This document shows positions 1-7,692 of a stretch of 64,000 nt of DNA, one piece after another. The position numbers and the translations under genes were made by a program. Below the pieces are notes generated by a model. The model saw only the letters and a program-made list of their open reading frames with translations, ran no database searches and was not told where the DNA came from. The stretch spans positions 1-64,000 of the forward strand of contig DASRGK010000041.1 in NCBI GenBank assembly GCA_035651055.1, in the 5' to 3' direction. Source of the DNA: JAFKKF01 sp035651055. GTDB lineage: Bacteria > Pseudomonadota > Alphaproteobacteria > Rhizobiales > Kaistiaceae. Numbering within the stretch: the first letter of the stretch is position 1; every line of letters begins with the position of its first letter.

Positions 1-1
1 C

Positions 2-559
2 GGCATGCCGGCCGATGTCCGCCGGCGCGCCAAGGCGATCAACTTCGGCATCATCTACGGCATCTCCGCCTTCGGCCTCGCCAACAAGCTCGGCATCCCG
101 CGCGAGGACGCCGGCGCCTACATCAAGCGCTACTTCGAGCGCTTCCCCGGCATCCGCGATTACATGGAGACGATGCGGACGCGCGTGCGCCTGCACGGCT
201 ACGTGACGACGCTCTTCGGCCGCAAGGTCCACTTCCCGCAGGTCAATGCCAAGTCGCCGGCCGAGCGCGCCTTTGTCGACCGCGCCTCGATCAACGCGCC
301 CTTGCAGGGCTCGGCCGCCGACATCATCCGCCGCGCCATGATCCGGATGGAGGACGCGCTTGCCGAGGCCAAGCTCTCGGCGCGGATGCTCCTCCAGGTG
401 CACGACGAACTGATCTTCGAGGCGCCCGATGACGAGGTCGAGGCGACCATGCCGGTAGTGACCAAGGTCATGGCGGGTGCGGCAGAGCCGGTGGTACGGC
501 TGCGCGTGCCGTTGCAGGTCGATGCCCATGCCGGCAACAATTGGGACGCAGCCCACTAG
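2..559 (+). CDS. polA: DNA polymerase I, C-terminal part (cut by window edge)
   Basis: The frame is open to the left edge, so only the last 185 or so residues of a protein usually over 900 residues long are present. The fragment covers the end of the fingers and the palm of a family A DNA polymerase. The motif B helix is visible at the start (RRRAKAINFGIIYG, with the Lys, Phe and Tyr-Gly that contact the incoming nucleotide). Motif C is QVHDELIFE, whose Asp-Glu lies at the polymerase active site. The enzyme fills gaps in excision repair and replaces RNA primers. The N-terminal 5'-nuclease and any proofreading domain lie outside the window. No truncation other than the edge is visible. Confidence 0.95.
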   Translation, partial: GMPADVRRRAKAINFGIIYGISAFGLANKLGIPREDAGAYIKRYFERFPGIRDYMETMRTRVRLHGYVTTLFGRKVHFPQVNAKSPAERAFVDRASINAPLQGSAADIIRRAMIRMEDALAEAKLSARMLLQVHDELIFEAPDDEVEATMPVVTKVMAGAAEPVVRLRVPLQVDAHAGNNWDAAH

Positions 560-577
560 GGACGGAAACGAACCGAG

Positions 578-871
578 ATGATCCGCCACACCGTAGCCTT
601 CCGCCTGAAATACGACCCCGACATGCCGGCCGAGACGGCGTTCCTCGCCGACGGCAAACGCATTCTCTCCGCCATTCCCGGCGTTCGGAAATTCGAGGTG
701 CTGCGTCAGGTCAGCATCAAGAATGACTACAAGTTCGGCTTCTCGATGGAGTTCGCCAACCAGGCCGCGTACGACGCCTACGACAAGCATCCCGACCACG
801 TCGCGTTCGTCCGCGACCGCTGGCAGAAGGAAGTCGTCGCCTTCCTTGAACTCGATTACCAGAAGATCTGA
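578..871 (+). CDS. Dabb (stress-responsive alpha/beta barrel) family protein
   Basis: A 97-residue protein that starts MIRHTVAFRL and matches the small dimeric alpha/beta-barrel (Dabb) fold. Typical features are the N-terminal hydrophobic strand with His, the central IPGV segment, and the C-terminal HPDHVAFV stretch before the last strand. Family members include stress-induced plant proteins and a few small-molecule enzymes. No specific reaction can be assigned. It lies 18 bp after polA on the same strand and may be co-transcribed with it. It converges on the DHFR-like gene. The family is assigned with good confidence; the function is not. Confidence 0.75.
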   Translation: MIRHTVAFRLKYDPDMPAETAFLADGKRILSAIPGVRKFEVLRQVSIKNDYKFGFSMEFANQAAYDAYDKHPDHVAFVRDRWQKEVVAFLELDYQKI

Positions 872-887
872 GGCTGCCCGTCCTTGA

Positions 888-904
888 CGTGACGCACCGT
901 CACG
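888..904. terminator. Short perfect hairpin between convergent genes
   Basis: CGTGACG and CGTCACG form a 7-bp perfect inverted repeat with a 3-nt loop, between the Dabb gene and the stop of the DHFR-like gene. There is no T-run on either side, so it is only a candidate terminator or mRNA 3'-end stabiliser. Confidence 0.25.
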
Positions 905-951
905 ACATCCCTCGAGGCGGACGCGCGGAGGAGCTGCTGCGCGACTTCGCT

Positions 952-1533
952 TCAGACCTTGGCGCCGGTGTGCTGCCAAACCTTCAAAGTCACGCCCGCC
1001 GCCGTATCCAGCACCTCGGCGCTGCCGGCCCGCATTCCGTGACCCACCAGCACCGCGTCGGCATTGTGCCCCGTAACGACCTCGCTGAAGATCGCGACCC
1101 CGTCCGGAACGTGAACACCCGCGATCCGCGCCAGGTGAAACTCGTCGTAGCCAAGCTCGAGGAACAGGTCGAAGACCTGACGCCCGCCGACCACGGCGAC
1201 GATGCCGCCGCCGGGCGCCGCCGCTGCCAGCGCGGCTTCAGGGCTCGCGCCCGCCGGGTTCCACCACCATGCATCGTCGCGCCGCTCGACGGCGCGGGCC
1301 GAGGAGGAAAGGACCAGCCGGTTGCGCCCGGCGCGGTTCGGATTGGCCTCGTGCCCGTAGCGGCCGAGCACCGTCACCGCCGCCCTGTCGAGAGCGGCCT
1401 GGAAGCGCGTCCAGTCGGCATCGTTCCTGAGCGACGGCGGCACCCGCCCGTCCGGCCCGGCGATGCGGTCGTCCGCAGAGACGATGGCGTGGCCGTGGAC
1501 GAGGTAGCGCCACCCGCCGGCCGTCCGGACCAT
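952..1533 (-). CDS. Dihydrofolate reductase / RibD C-terminal-like protein
   Basis: A 193-residue protein. The N-terminal strand followed by a polar loop (HAIVSADDRIAGPDG), the AVTVLGR segment and the later VVGGRQVFDLFL helix (a GG motif binding the nicotinamide nucleotide) fit the DHFR / RibD C-terminal reductase fold. It is probably an NADPH-dependent reductase of a pterin, pyrimidine or related substrate. The substrate cannot be read from sequence. It is not obviously FolA, because the conserved N-terminal core of that enzyme is only loosely matched. Its ATG shares one base with the pheT stop (TGATG), so it is translationally coupled as the last gene of the infC-pheT operon. That position is probably lineage-specific rather than functional. 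Confidence 0.6.
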   Translation of the reverse strand: MVRTAGGWRYLVHGHAIVSADDRIAGPDGRVPPSLRNDADWTRFQAALDRAAVTVLGRYGHEANPNRAGRNRLVLSSSARAVERRDDAWWWNPAGASPEAALAAAAPGGGIVAVVGGRQVFDLFLELGYDEFHLARIAGVHVPDGVAIFSEVVTGHNADAVLVGHGMRAGSAEVLDTAAGVTLKVWQHTGAKV

Positions 1534-3956
1534 CAGGCGCGGAGCGTGCCGCCGGTCGCTTTCGCCACCTCGGCGACGATCTTCTTGCCGACCGCGTCGA
1601 TCTCGGCCTCGGTGAGCGTGCGCTCGGTCGGCTGCAGGGTCACTTCGATAGCGAGCGATTTCTTGCCCTCTCCGAGCGCGTCGCTTTCGAACAGGTCGAA
1701 GACCGAAACGCCGGCGATCAGCTTCCGGTCGGCGCCCTCCGCCGCGCGCACGACCTTGGCCGCCTCGATCTCACGGTCGAGGACGAAAGCGAAGTCGCGC
1801 CGCACCGGCTGCAGGCCGGAAAGGACGAGCGCCGGCTTGGTCCTGGTCGGCCGGGCCTTCGGCGCCGGCAGCGCGTCGAGGATCACCTCGAACGCCGCCA
1901 GCGGTCCGGAAGCGTCGAGCTTGGCCAGCACCGCCGGGTGCAGTTCGCCGAACGTGCCGATGATGGTCTTCGGCCCCTGCCGGATCAGGCCCGAGCGGCC
2001 AGGATGGAACCAGGCCGGCGCGTCCGGCGCGACCTGCACCTTGTCCGGCGAAATGCCGAGCGTATCGAGGAGCGCCAGCGCGTCGGCCTTCGCGTCATAG
2101 ACCGAGACCGGCCCGGCCTTCGCCGCCCAGTGCCGGCCGCTGCCATTGACGCCGGCGGTGCCGCGCCGCACGCCGCTCGCTGCGATCACCTGGTCCTGTG
2201 GCCGGTCGCCGCGATAGACTTGGCCGACCTCGAAGAGCGCCAGGTCGGCATAGCCGCGCGCCGCGTTCCGTTCGGCCGCGGCGACAAGGCCGGGGAGCAG
2301 GCTCGGCCGCATATCCGACATGTCGGAGGCGATGGGGTTGGCGAGCTTCAGCGCCGCCGAACCGCCGCCGAAGGTCTCCGCCACCGGTCCGCTGATGAAC
2401 GACCAGGTCACCGCCTCGACCATGCCGCGCGCGGCAAGCGCGCGCTTGGCCCGGCGCGTGCGCGTCTGGATGAGGGTCAGCACCGGCTTCACCGCGCCGG
2501 GCGCTCGCGGCAGCGGCTCTTCCGGCACCTTGTCGACGCCGAGAATGCGGACGACCTCCTCGACCAGATCGGCCTTCATCGACACGTCCGGCCGCCAGGT
2601 CGGAACCGTGACCGCGATGCGGCCATGCGCCTTGTCGGCCTTGCAGGCGAAGCCGAGCTTCTCCAGAACCGCGACGACGTCGGCGGTCGCCGGGTCGATG
2701 CCGCCGAGGCGGCGCACTTCGCTCACCGGGAAATCGATGACGCGCCGCTCGACCGGGATCTCACCGGCGATGACGGTCTCGGTCGGTTCGCCGCCGCACA
2801 GTTCGACGATCATCGCCGTCGCAAGATCGAGCCCGGGAACGGTGAAGGCGGGATCGACGCCGCGCTCGAAGCGGTGGCGCGCGTCGGACTGAATGCCGAG
2901 CTTCCTCCCTGTCTGCGCGATATTGATCGGGTCCCACAGCGCCGACTCGACGAGCACGTCGGTCGTCGTCTCGGACGACCCGGTCGCCGCACCGCCCATG
3001 ATGCCGGCGAGCGACTCGACGCCGTCGTCGTCGGCAATGACGCACATCGTCTCGTCGAGTGCGTAGGTCTTGCCGTCCAGCGCCGTGAAGCTCTCCCCTG
3101 CGAGCGCCCGGCGGACGACGAGGTCGCCCTTCACCTTGCCTGCGTCGAAGACGTGGAGCGGCCGGTTGCGATCGTAGGTGAGAAAATTGGTGACATCGAC
3201 CAGCGCATTGATCGGACGGAGGCCGATCGCGCGGAGCCGCTTCTGCAGCCATTCCGGCGACGGCCCGTTCTTCACGCCGCGCACCAGCCGCATGGCGAAG
3301 GCCGGGCAGAGCGGAACCGTGATGCCGAAATCGAGCTTCACGTCGACCGGGCACGGCCCGTTGCCCTTCACCGCGGCGACCGGCTTGTCGATCAGCGTGC
3401 CGAGGCCGACAGCGGCAAGGTCGCGCGCGATCCCGGCGATGCCGAGAGCATCGGGACGGTTCGGGGTCACCGCCACGTCGAAGACCGGATCGTCGAGCCC
3501 CGCATAGGCGGCGTACGGCTGCCCCACCGGCGCATTCGCGGGCAGGTCGATGATGCCCTCGTGGTTATCCGACAGGCCGAGTTCGCGCTCCGAGAGGAGC
3601 ATCCCGTTCGACTCGACGCCACGGATGACCCCCTTCGCGAGGTCGACGCCGGTGCCCGGTATATGCGTGCCCGGCGGCGCGAACACGCCGATCATTCCGG
3701 GCCGCGCGTTCGGCGCGCCGCAGACCACCTGCACGTTCGTCCCGCTGCCGGTATCGACGACGCAGACGCGCAGGCGATCCGCGTTCGGGTGCTTCTCCGC
3801 CGACACGACGCGGGCGATCCTGAACGCCGCAAACGCCTTCGCCGCGTCCTCGACCGATTCCACTTCGAGCCCGGCCATGGTCAGGGCAACCTCGATCGCC
3901 GCGACATCGGCGTGGGTGTCGAGGTGCTCTTTCAGCCAGGCAAGGGTGAATTTCAT
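1533..3956 (-). CDS. pheT: Phenylalanine-tRNA ligase beta subunit
   Basis: An 807-residue protein, close to the usual 795-800. It forms the (alpha-beta)2 enzyme with PheS that charges tRNA-Phe. Domains in order: an EMAP-type tRNA-binding fold near residues 40-150 (FRIARVVSAEKHPNADRLRV), the B3/B4 editing module around 210-380, B5 around 400-480, the catalytic-like core, and a C-terminal ferredoxin-like anticodon-binding (FDX-ACB) domain from about 715 (VRRDFAFVLDREI). The start codon overlaps the stop of the DUF559 gene by 4 bp (ATGA). Unusually, that gene separates pheT from pheS, so pheT translation probably depends on coupling to the DUF559 reading frame. Confidence 0.97.
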   Translation of the reverse strand: MKFTLAWLKEHLDTHADVAAIEVALTMAGLEVESVEDAAKAFAAFRIARVVSAEKHPNADRLRVCVVDTGSGTNVQVVCGAPNARPGMIGVFAPPGTHIPGTGVDLAKGVIRGVESNGMLLSERELGLSDNHEGIIDLPANAPVGQPYAAYAGLDDPVFDVAVTPNRPDALGIAGIARDLAAVGLGTLIDKPVAAVKGNGPCPVDVKLDFGITVPLCPAFAMRLVRGVKNGPSPEWLQKRLRAIGLRPINALVDVTNFLTYDRNRPLHVFDAGKVKGDLVVRRALAGESFTALDGKTYALDETMCVIADDDGVESLAGIMGGAATGSSETTTDVLVESALWDPINIAQTGRKLGIQSDARHRFERGVDPAFTVPGLDLATAMIVELCGGEPTETVIAGEIPVERRVIDFPVSEVRRLGGIDPATADVVAVLEKLGFACKADKAHGRIAVTVPTWRPDVSMKADLVEEVVRILGVDKVPEEPLPRAPGAVKPVLTLIQTRTRRAKRALAARGMVEAVTWSFISGPVAETFGGGSAALKLANPIASDMSDMRPSLLPGLVAAAERNAARGYADLALFEVGQVYRGDRPQDQVIAASGVRRGTAGVNGSGRHWAAKAGPVSVYDAKADALALLDTLGISPDKVQVAPDAPAWFHPGRSGLIRQGPKTIIGTFGELHPAVLAKLDASGPLAAFEVILDALPAPKARPTRTKPALVLSGLQPVRRDFAFVLDREIEAAKVVRAAEGADRKLIAGVSVFDLFESDALGEGKKSLAIEVTLQPTERTLTEAEIDAVGKKIVAEVAKATGGTLRA

Positions 3957-4393
3957 GGGAAGTCGTCCTGTGCCGCGGGCAAAGTGCGCGCCGCGCTCCC
4001 TCCCCCCTTGCGGGGGAGGGTGGGGGAGAGGGGTGCGGTTGAGGCTGCGTCACGTATTGCCGCCAGTACCCCCTCGATGTGCTGCTTCACTTCGGAATTC
4101 CAGAACCGCAAGACGCGATATCCACGCCTCGCCAACCAGGCATCACGAACACGGTCGTTCATCTGGTCATGCGGCAGCCCGTGCTGTTCACCGTCCAGTT
4201 CGACGACCAGCTTCGCGGCATGGGAAACAAAATCGACGATGTACGCACCCATCGGCGTCTGCCGCCGAAAGTGCATATCCTCGAACCGGTTTCCGCGAAG
4301 CGCCTGCCAGAGCATGCGCTCGCAGCTCGTCTGTTCGCGTCGCAGGCGCCGCGCTGCGGCATGACGAAACGTAGAGATCGGTTCGTGGGGCAT
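3953..4393 (-). CDS. DUF559 domain protein (PD-(D/E)XK nuclease-like), inserted between pheS and pheT
   Basis: A 146-residue protein of the DUF559 family, which belongs to the Vsr-like restriction-endonuclease fold superfamily. The core motif is intact: GAYIVDFVSHAAKLVVELDGEQH, split as Asp in VDFV, Glu and Asp in VELDG. An N-terminal helix has the usual RLRREQTSCERMLW pattern. The gene interrupts pheS-pheT. Its ATG lies 2 bp from one 38-bp palindromic repeat, whose GGGAGAGGGG strand gives the ribosome-binding sequence. Its last 25 or so codons (LSPTLPRKGGGS) are translated straight through the inverted partner repeat before an ATGA overlap with pheT. This looks like a gene-plus-repeat cassette that landed in an operon without breaking it. 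Biochemical function is unknown. Confidence 0.85.
   Translation of the reverse strand: MPHEPISTFRHAAARRLRREQTSCERMLWQALRGNRFEDMHFRRQTPMGAYIVDFVSHAAKLVVELDGEQHGLPHDQMNDRVRDAWLARRGYRVLRFWNSEVKQHIEGVLAAIRDAASTAPLSPTLPRKGGGSAARTLPAAQDDFP
3997..4034 (-). repeat. 38-bp G/C-rich palindromic repeat, copy 1 (inverted relative to 4396-4433)
   Basis: Contains a hairpin CCCTCCCCC-GCAA-GGGGGGAGGG read on the minus strand, preceded by ACCCCTCTCCC. It matches the copy at 4396-4433 in inverted orientation at 35 of 38 positions; the three differences are contiguous (CCA versus TAG). It lies inside the 3' end of the DUF559 reading frame. Confidence 0.9.
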
Positions 4394-4395
4394 CG

Positions 4396-4433
4396 ACCCC
4401 TCTCCCTAGCCCTCCCCCGCAAGGGGGGAGGGA
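4396..4433 (+). repeat. 38-bp G/C-rich palindromic repeat, copy 2
   Basis: Inverted partner of the copy at 3997-4034. It sits immediately upstream of the DUF559 start codon, filling most of the 62-bp gap between that gene and the pheS stop. Its complementary strand supplies the purine-rich sequence used as the DUF559 ribosome-binding site. Confidence 0.9.
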
Positions 4434-4455
4434 ACAGGTCGCGAATACCCGGGTT

Positions 4456-5553
4456 TCACGAGCTCAGCCCTCCGAAGAGCGTCGGCAGGTCGAGGGGGCG
4501 GAAGCCGTAATGGTTGAGCCAGCGCACGTCCGCGTCGAAGAAGGCGCGGAGGTCCGGCATGCCGTATTTCAGCATTGCGATGCGGTCGATCCCCATGCCC
4601 CAGGCGAAGCCCCGGTAGCGGTCGGGATCGAGCCCGCCGTTGCGGATGACGTTCGGATGCACCATCCCGCAGCCGAGGATTTCCAGCCAGTCGTCGCCCT
4701 CGCCAAAGCGGATTTCATTGCCAATGCGGCGGCAACGGATGTCGACTTCGAGCGACGGCTCGGTGAACGGGAAGAAGGTCGGCCGGAAGCGCATCTCGAC
4801 CTTGGGCACCTCGAAGAAGGTCCGGCAGAACTCCGACAGCGTCCATTTGAGGTGGCCGAGGTGGCTCGTCTCGTCGATGACGAGGCCTTCGACCTGGTGG
4901 AACATCGGCGTGTGCGTTTGGTCCGAGTCCATCCGGTAGGTGCGGCCCGGAATGATCACGCGGATCGGCGGCTTCTCGCTTTCCATGGTCCGGATCTGGA
5001 CCGGCGACGTATGGGTGCGTAAGAGCATCCGCTCGCCGTCGGGTCGCGGATTGAAAAAGAACGTGTCGTGCATCTCGCGCGCCGGATGGCCGGGCGGAAA
5101 GTTGAGGGCGGTGAAATTGTAGTGGTCGGTCTCGATGTCCGGCCCTTCGGCAACCGCGAAGCCGAGGTCGGCGAAGATCGCGGTGATCTCGTCGATCACC
5201 TGGCTGACCGGATGGATACGCCCCGTCTCCAGCGCCGAGGCGGGGACCGGGAGGGTTATGTCGACCCGCTCCGCCTCCAGCCGCCGTGCCAGCTCGCGTT
5301 CCTTGAGGACTGCGCGGCGTGCGGCGATTGCCTCGCCGACCCGGTCCTTGAGGCCGTTCAGCGCCGGGCCCATCGTCTGGCGCTCGACCGGCGACATGGC
5401 GCCCAGCCCCTTCAGGAGGTCGGAGACGACGCCCTTCCTGCCGAGCGCGGCGACACGCGCGGCTTCAAGGTCGGCCTCGCTTTCGGCCGCGGCAATCCGC
5501 TGGCCGAGATCGCGCTCGAGCGTATCGAGGTCGGGTTTGATCTTTTCGTCCAT
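4456..5553 (-). CDS. pheS: Phenylalanine-tRNA ligase alpha subunit
   Basis: A 365-residue class II aminoacyl-tRNA synthetase subunit that carries the catalytic site for activating phenylalanine and transferring it to tRNA-Phe. It has an N-terminal coiled-coil of about 90 residues, then the catalytic domain. Motif 2 contains the RTHTSPVQIRTM segment and motif 3 the GFAWGMGIDRIAML segment with its invariant Arg. The length is normal for the family. It follows rplT by 100 bp in the leftward operon and is separated from its partner pheT by the DUF559 cassette. Confidence 0.97.
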   Translation of the reverse strand: MDEKIKPDLDTLERDLGQRIAAAESEADLEAARVAALGRKGVVSDLLKGLGAMSPVERQTMGPALNGLKDRVGEAIAARRAVLKERELARRLEAERVDITLPVPASALETGRIHPVSQVIDEITAIFADLGFAVAEGPDIETDHYNFTALNFPPGHPAREMHDTFFFNPRPDGERMLLRTHTSPVQIRTMESEKPPIRVIIPGRTYRMDSDQTHTPMFHQVEGLVIDETSHLGHLKWTLSEFCRTFFEVPKVEMRFRPTFFPFTEPSLEVDIRCRRIGNEIRFGEGDDWLEILGCGMVHPNVIRNGGLDPDRYRGFAWGMGIDRIAMLKYGMPDLRAFFDADVRWLNHYGFRPLDLPTLFGGLSS

Positions 5554-5653
5554 CAGTTCTGTCCGGCGTGGGTTGTGACAGAAACCGCGGCACAGGCAAG
5601 CGGCGCCGCAGAAGCACCAGCTTCACGACCCCGGCAGGCAGAGACGAAACCGA

Positions 5654-6013
5654 TCAGGCGGCGACGGCGCTCTTGGCCTTCTCGACCAGCGCCTGGAAGG
5701 CCGACGGCTCGCTGACCGCGAGGTCGGAGAGAACCTTCCGATCGACTTCGACCCCGGCCTTGCCGAGGCCGTCGATAAATCGGCCGTAGGTCAGTCCGTG
5801 CAGGCGGACGGCGGCGTTGATGCGCTGGATCCACAGGGCACGGAAACTGCGCTTCCGGTTCTTGCGGTCGCGGAAGGCGTATTGCGCCGACCGGTCGACC
5901 GCGGCCTTGGCGGCGCGGATCGTGTTCTTGCGCCGGCCGTAGAAGCCTTTGGCGCGCTTCAGCGTCTTCTTGTGCTTGGCGTGGGACGTAACGCCCCGTT
6001 TCACTCGGGCCAT
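5654..6013 (-). CDS. rplT: 50S ribosomal protein L20
   Basis: 119 residues, starting MARVKRGV, highly basic, with the GFYGRRKN and FRALWIQRINAA segments typical of L20. L20 binds 23S rRNA early in large-subunit assembly and in several bacteria represses its own operon. It lies 24 bp after rpmI, the conserved order. Any L20-dependent operator would be expected in the rpmI leader, which is 5' of this gene. Confidence 0.98.
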   Translation of the reverse strand: MARVKRGVTSHAKHKKTLKRAKGFYGRRKNTIRAAKAAVDRSAQYAFRDRKNRKRSFRALWIQRINAAVRLHGLTYGRFIDGLGKAGVEVDRKVLSDLAVSEPSAFQALVEKAKSAVAA

Positions 6014-6037
6014 GACGGCGTTCCTTCTGAGGTCGGA

Positions 6038-6238
6038 TCAGGCGTTCGGCAGGAAGTACTTCTTGATGTTGTCGCCGTCCGACTTGAACAGGACCGCAGT
6101 GCCGCGGTGGTTGCGGATCTGCTTCTTGGTCCGTTTGATCATGCCGTGGCGCTTCCCGCGCTGCTGATAGAGCACCTTGCCGGTGCCGGTGACCTTGAAG
6201 CGCTTCTTGGCGCCGCTCTTGGTCTTCATCTTGGGCAT
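6038..6238 (-). CDS. rpmI: 50S ribosomal protein L35
   Basis: 66 residues starting MPKMKTKSGAKKRFK, the normal start and length for L35. The open frame continues upstream, but the extension is Ala/Arg-rich shadow sequence and is not part of the protein. The basic RGKRHGMIKRTKKQIRNHRG region contacts 23S rRNA. A good promoter is present about 100 bp upstream, so rpmI-rplT-pheS may be transcribed independently of infC. Confidence 0.97.
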   Translation of the reverse strand: MPKMKTKSGAKKRFKVTGTGKVLYQQRGKRHGMIKRTKKQIRNHRGTAVLFKSDGDNIKKYFLPNA

Positions 6239-6335
6239 TTCGCGTCCTTTCGGATGGGCGGTTAGCGCCGCCACGGCATGCCCGTCAGCGGGTCGGAGCG
6301 ACCCCTGAACTAGCCGGTCGGCGCGGAAGGGCGGC

Positions 6336-6364
6336 GTTATAGCGGCCGGTCCGCCGCGAAACAA
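6336..6364 (-). promoter_or_regulatory. Predicted promoter for rpmI-rplT-pheS-pheT
   Basis: On the minus strand TTGTTT (6359-6364) is followed after exactly 17 bp by TATAAC (6336-6341), close to the vegetative sigma-70 consensus. It would give a leader of about 90 nt before rpmI, a suitable place for L20 autoregulation. The whole 273-bp gap 6239-6511 contains no other gene I can support. Confidence 0.55.
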
Positions 6365-6511
6365 GGGGGCGACAGTGCCGCGGCGGGGTCTCAACTCGAA
6401 GTCTTGCGCCGCTTTCGGCGAAGAATTGCTCTCCGGTTGGGTTCCTTGCGCCGCTTTGGCACTCACCCGCCGACGAAGCAGCATAGCAGGTAGAAGACCT
6501 GGGAACTCTCG

Positions 6512-7015
6512 CTACTTCAAGCCGCAGTCGGCGAGAACCTTTGTCACGTTGGCCTTGACGTCCTCGACCTCGAAGGTGAGCGCGTCGCCGCCGATCTTGA
6601 CGACGAGCTTGTCCTCAGCGGCCATGATGGCGCGGGCCAGGTTGCTGGCCGCTTCGCCATCGAGCACCGCCAGGCTGTCCTCGACCAGCCATATCCACGG
6701 CCGCGCAGGGCTGGCCTCACCGTCGATGCCGAACTCGACGTCGATGGTCGGATCGAAGTGGAACGCCAGCCCCTTCTTGGCAACGACGAACAGGCTGTCG
6801 CCCTCGCACCTGACCGAAAGCGACGAGTTCGCAAGGGTCCCTTCGACAATCGTCCCGGCGTAGGAGTTCATCTCCCCGGATGCCGGATCGGCGCCGCCGC
6901 CATAGACCCAGATGCTTGCCATGGCGGGCGCGGCCGAAACGAAAAGGGCCGCGCCAGTCAGGAGCCCGCGTCCGATAGTCCTCAACCCGTGCAGCTTTTC
7001 CATCGCCGCGTTCAT
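6512..7015 (-). CDS. Secreted protein of unknown function between infC and rpmI
   Basis: 167 residues. The N terminus has a signal peptide (basic MEKLHGLRTIGR, hydrophobic GLLTGAALFVSA, likely cleavage after PAMA), so the product is probably periplasmic. The mature part has one Cys in LSVRCEGD and one near the C terminus (LADCGLK), possibly a disulfide. The pattern RC...F...IDG...W...LVV...LTFEVEDV...C recalls the VasI-like family found in envelope and secretion contexts, but I cannot confirm that. The start overlaps the infC stop by 4 bp (ATGA). An envelope protein in the middle of the conserved infC-rpmI-rplT block is unusual. Confidence 0.65.
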   Translation of the reverse strand: MNAAMEKLHGLRTIGRGLLTGAALFVSAAPAMASIWVYGGGADPASGEMNSYAGTIVEGTLANSSLSVRCEGDSLFVVAKKGLAFHFDPTIDVEFGIDGEASPARPWIWLVEDSLAVLDGEAASNLARAIMAAEDKLVVKIGGDALTFEVEDVKANVTKVLADCGLK

Positions 7016-7548
7016 CGCGGCGCCAGGACCATCGTCATCTGCCGGCCTTCGAGGCGCGGCTCGGATTCGACCTTGGCGATCGGGCCGGTCTCCTCTTTCA
7101 CGCGGTCGAGAAGCTTCACGCCCAGTTCCTGGTGGGCCATCTCGCGGCCGCGGAAGCGGAGCGTCACCTTCACCTTGTCGCCCTCCTCAAAGAAGCGGCG
7201 AACCGAGCGCATCTTCACCTCGTAGTCGTGGACATCGATGTTCGGACGCATCTTGATCTCTTTGATCTCGACGGTCTTCTGCTTCTTGCGGGCCTCGGCC
7301 TGCTTTTTCTGGCTCTGGTACTTGAAGCGCCCGTAATCGAGGATCTTGGCGACCGGCGGCACCGAATTCGGCGCGATTTCGACCAGGTCGAGCCCGGCTT
7401 CGCGGGCCATTTCGAGAGCGCGGAGGATCGGGGTTGCCCCGTGGTTTTGACCCTCGTTGTCGATCAGTTGAACTTGACTGACGGCGATTTCCTCGTTGAT
7501 GCGCGGCCCGTCCTTGGTGGGCGGCGCGGCCTTGAATGGTCTGCGAAT
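7012..7548 (-). CDS. infC: Translation initiation factor IF-3 (ATT start)
   Basis: 178 residues if read from ATT at 7546-7548, giving IRRPFKAAPPTKDGPRINEE at the N terminus, as in other alphaproteobacterial IF-3 proteins. A start at the first internal ATG (7410) would remove 46 residues, including the N-terminal domain that binds the 30S platform. An AGAGGAG ribosome-binding sequence lies 9 nt upstream of the ATT. An ATG inside the spacer is out of frame and too close to that sequence. IF-3 discriminates against non-canonical starts, so a non-AUG start on its own mRNA allows autoregulation, as shown for E. coli infC (AUU). C-terminal motifs such as EIKMRPNIDVHDYE are intact. Confidence 0.93.
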   Translation of the reverse strand: MRRPFKAAPPTKDGPRINEEIAVSQVQLIDNEGQNHGATPILRALEMAREAGLDLVEIAPNSVPPVAKILDYGRFKYQSQKKQAEARKKQKTVEIKEIKMRPNIDVHDYEVKMRSVRRFFEEGDKVKVTLRFRGREMAHQELGVKLLDRVKEETGPIAKVESEPRLEGRQMTMVLAPR

Positions 7549-7692
7549 GGCGGCATGCTCCTCTATCGTTGATGCGAAAGCGGACGCCGCGGACCGCGGC
7601 GAACGCTGATAAGGAAGAAATCGGCCAAAGGCCGACCTAAGTCAACCGCGAGGCAGGCCGGCAGTTCCCCTCTCCTGCCATTTGGTTACGCT

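Noticed and set aside
1938..4364. 808-codon open frame opposite pheT
   Set aside because: Antisense shadow of pheT caused by high G+C third positions; Arg/Asp-rich with no domain, and the opposite strand is clearly the gene.
6038..6484. N-terminally extended L35 protein
   Set aside because: The extension is low-complexity shadow sequence, L35 is normally 65-67 residues, and a good promoter lies inside the extension.
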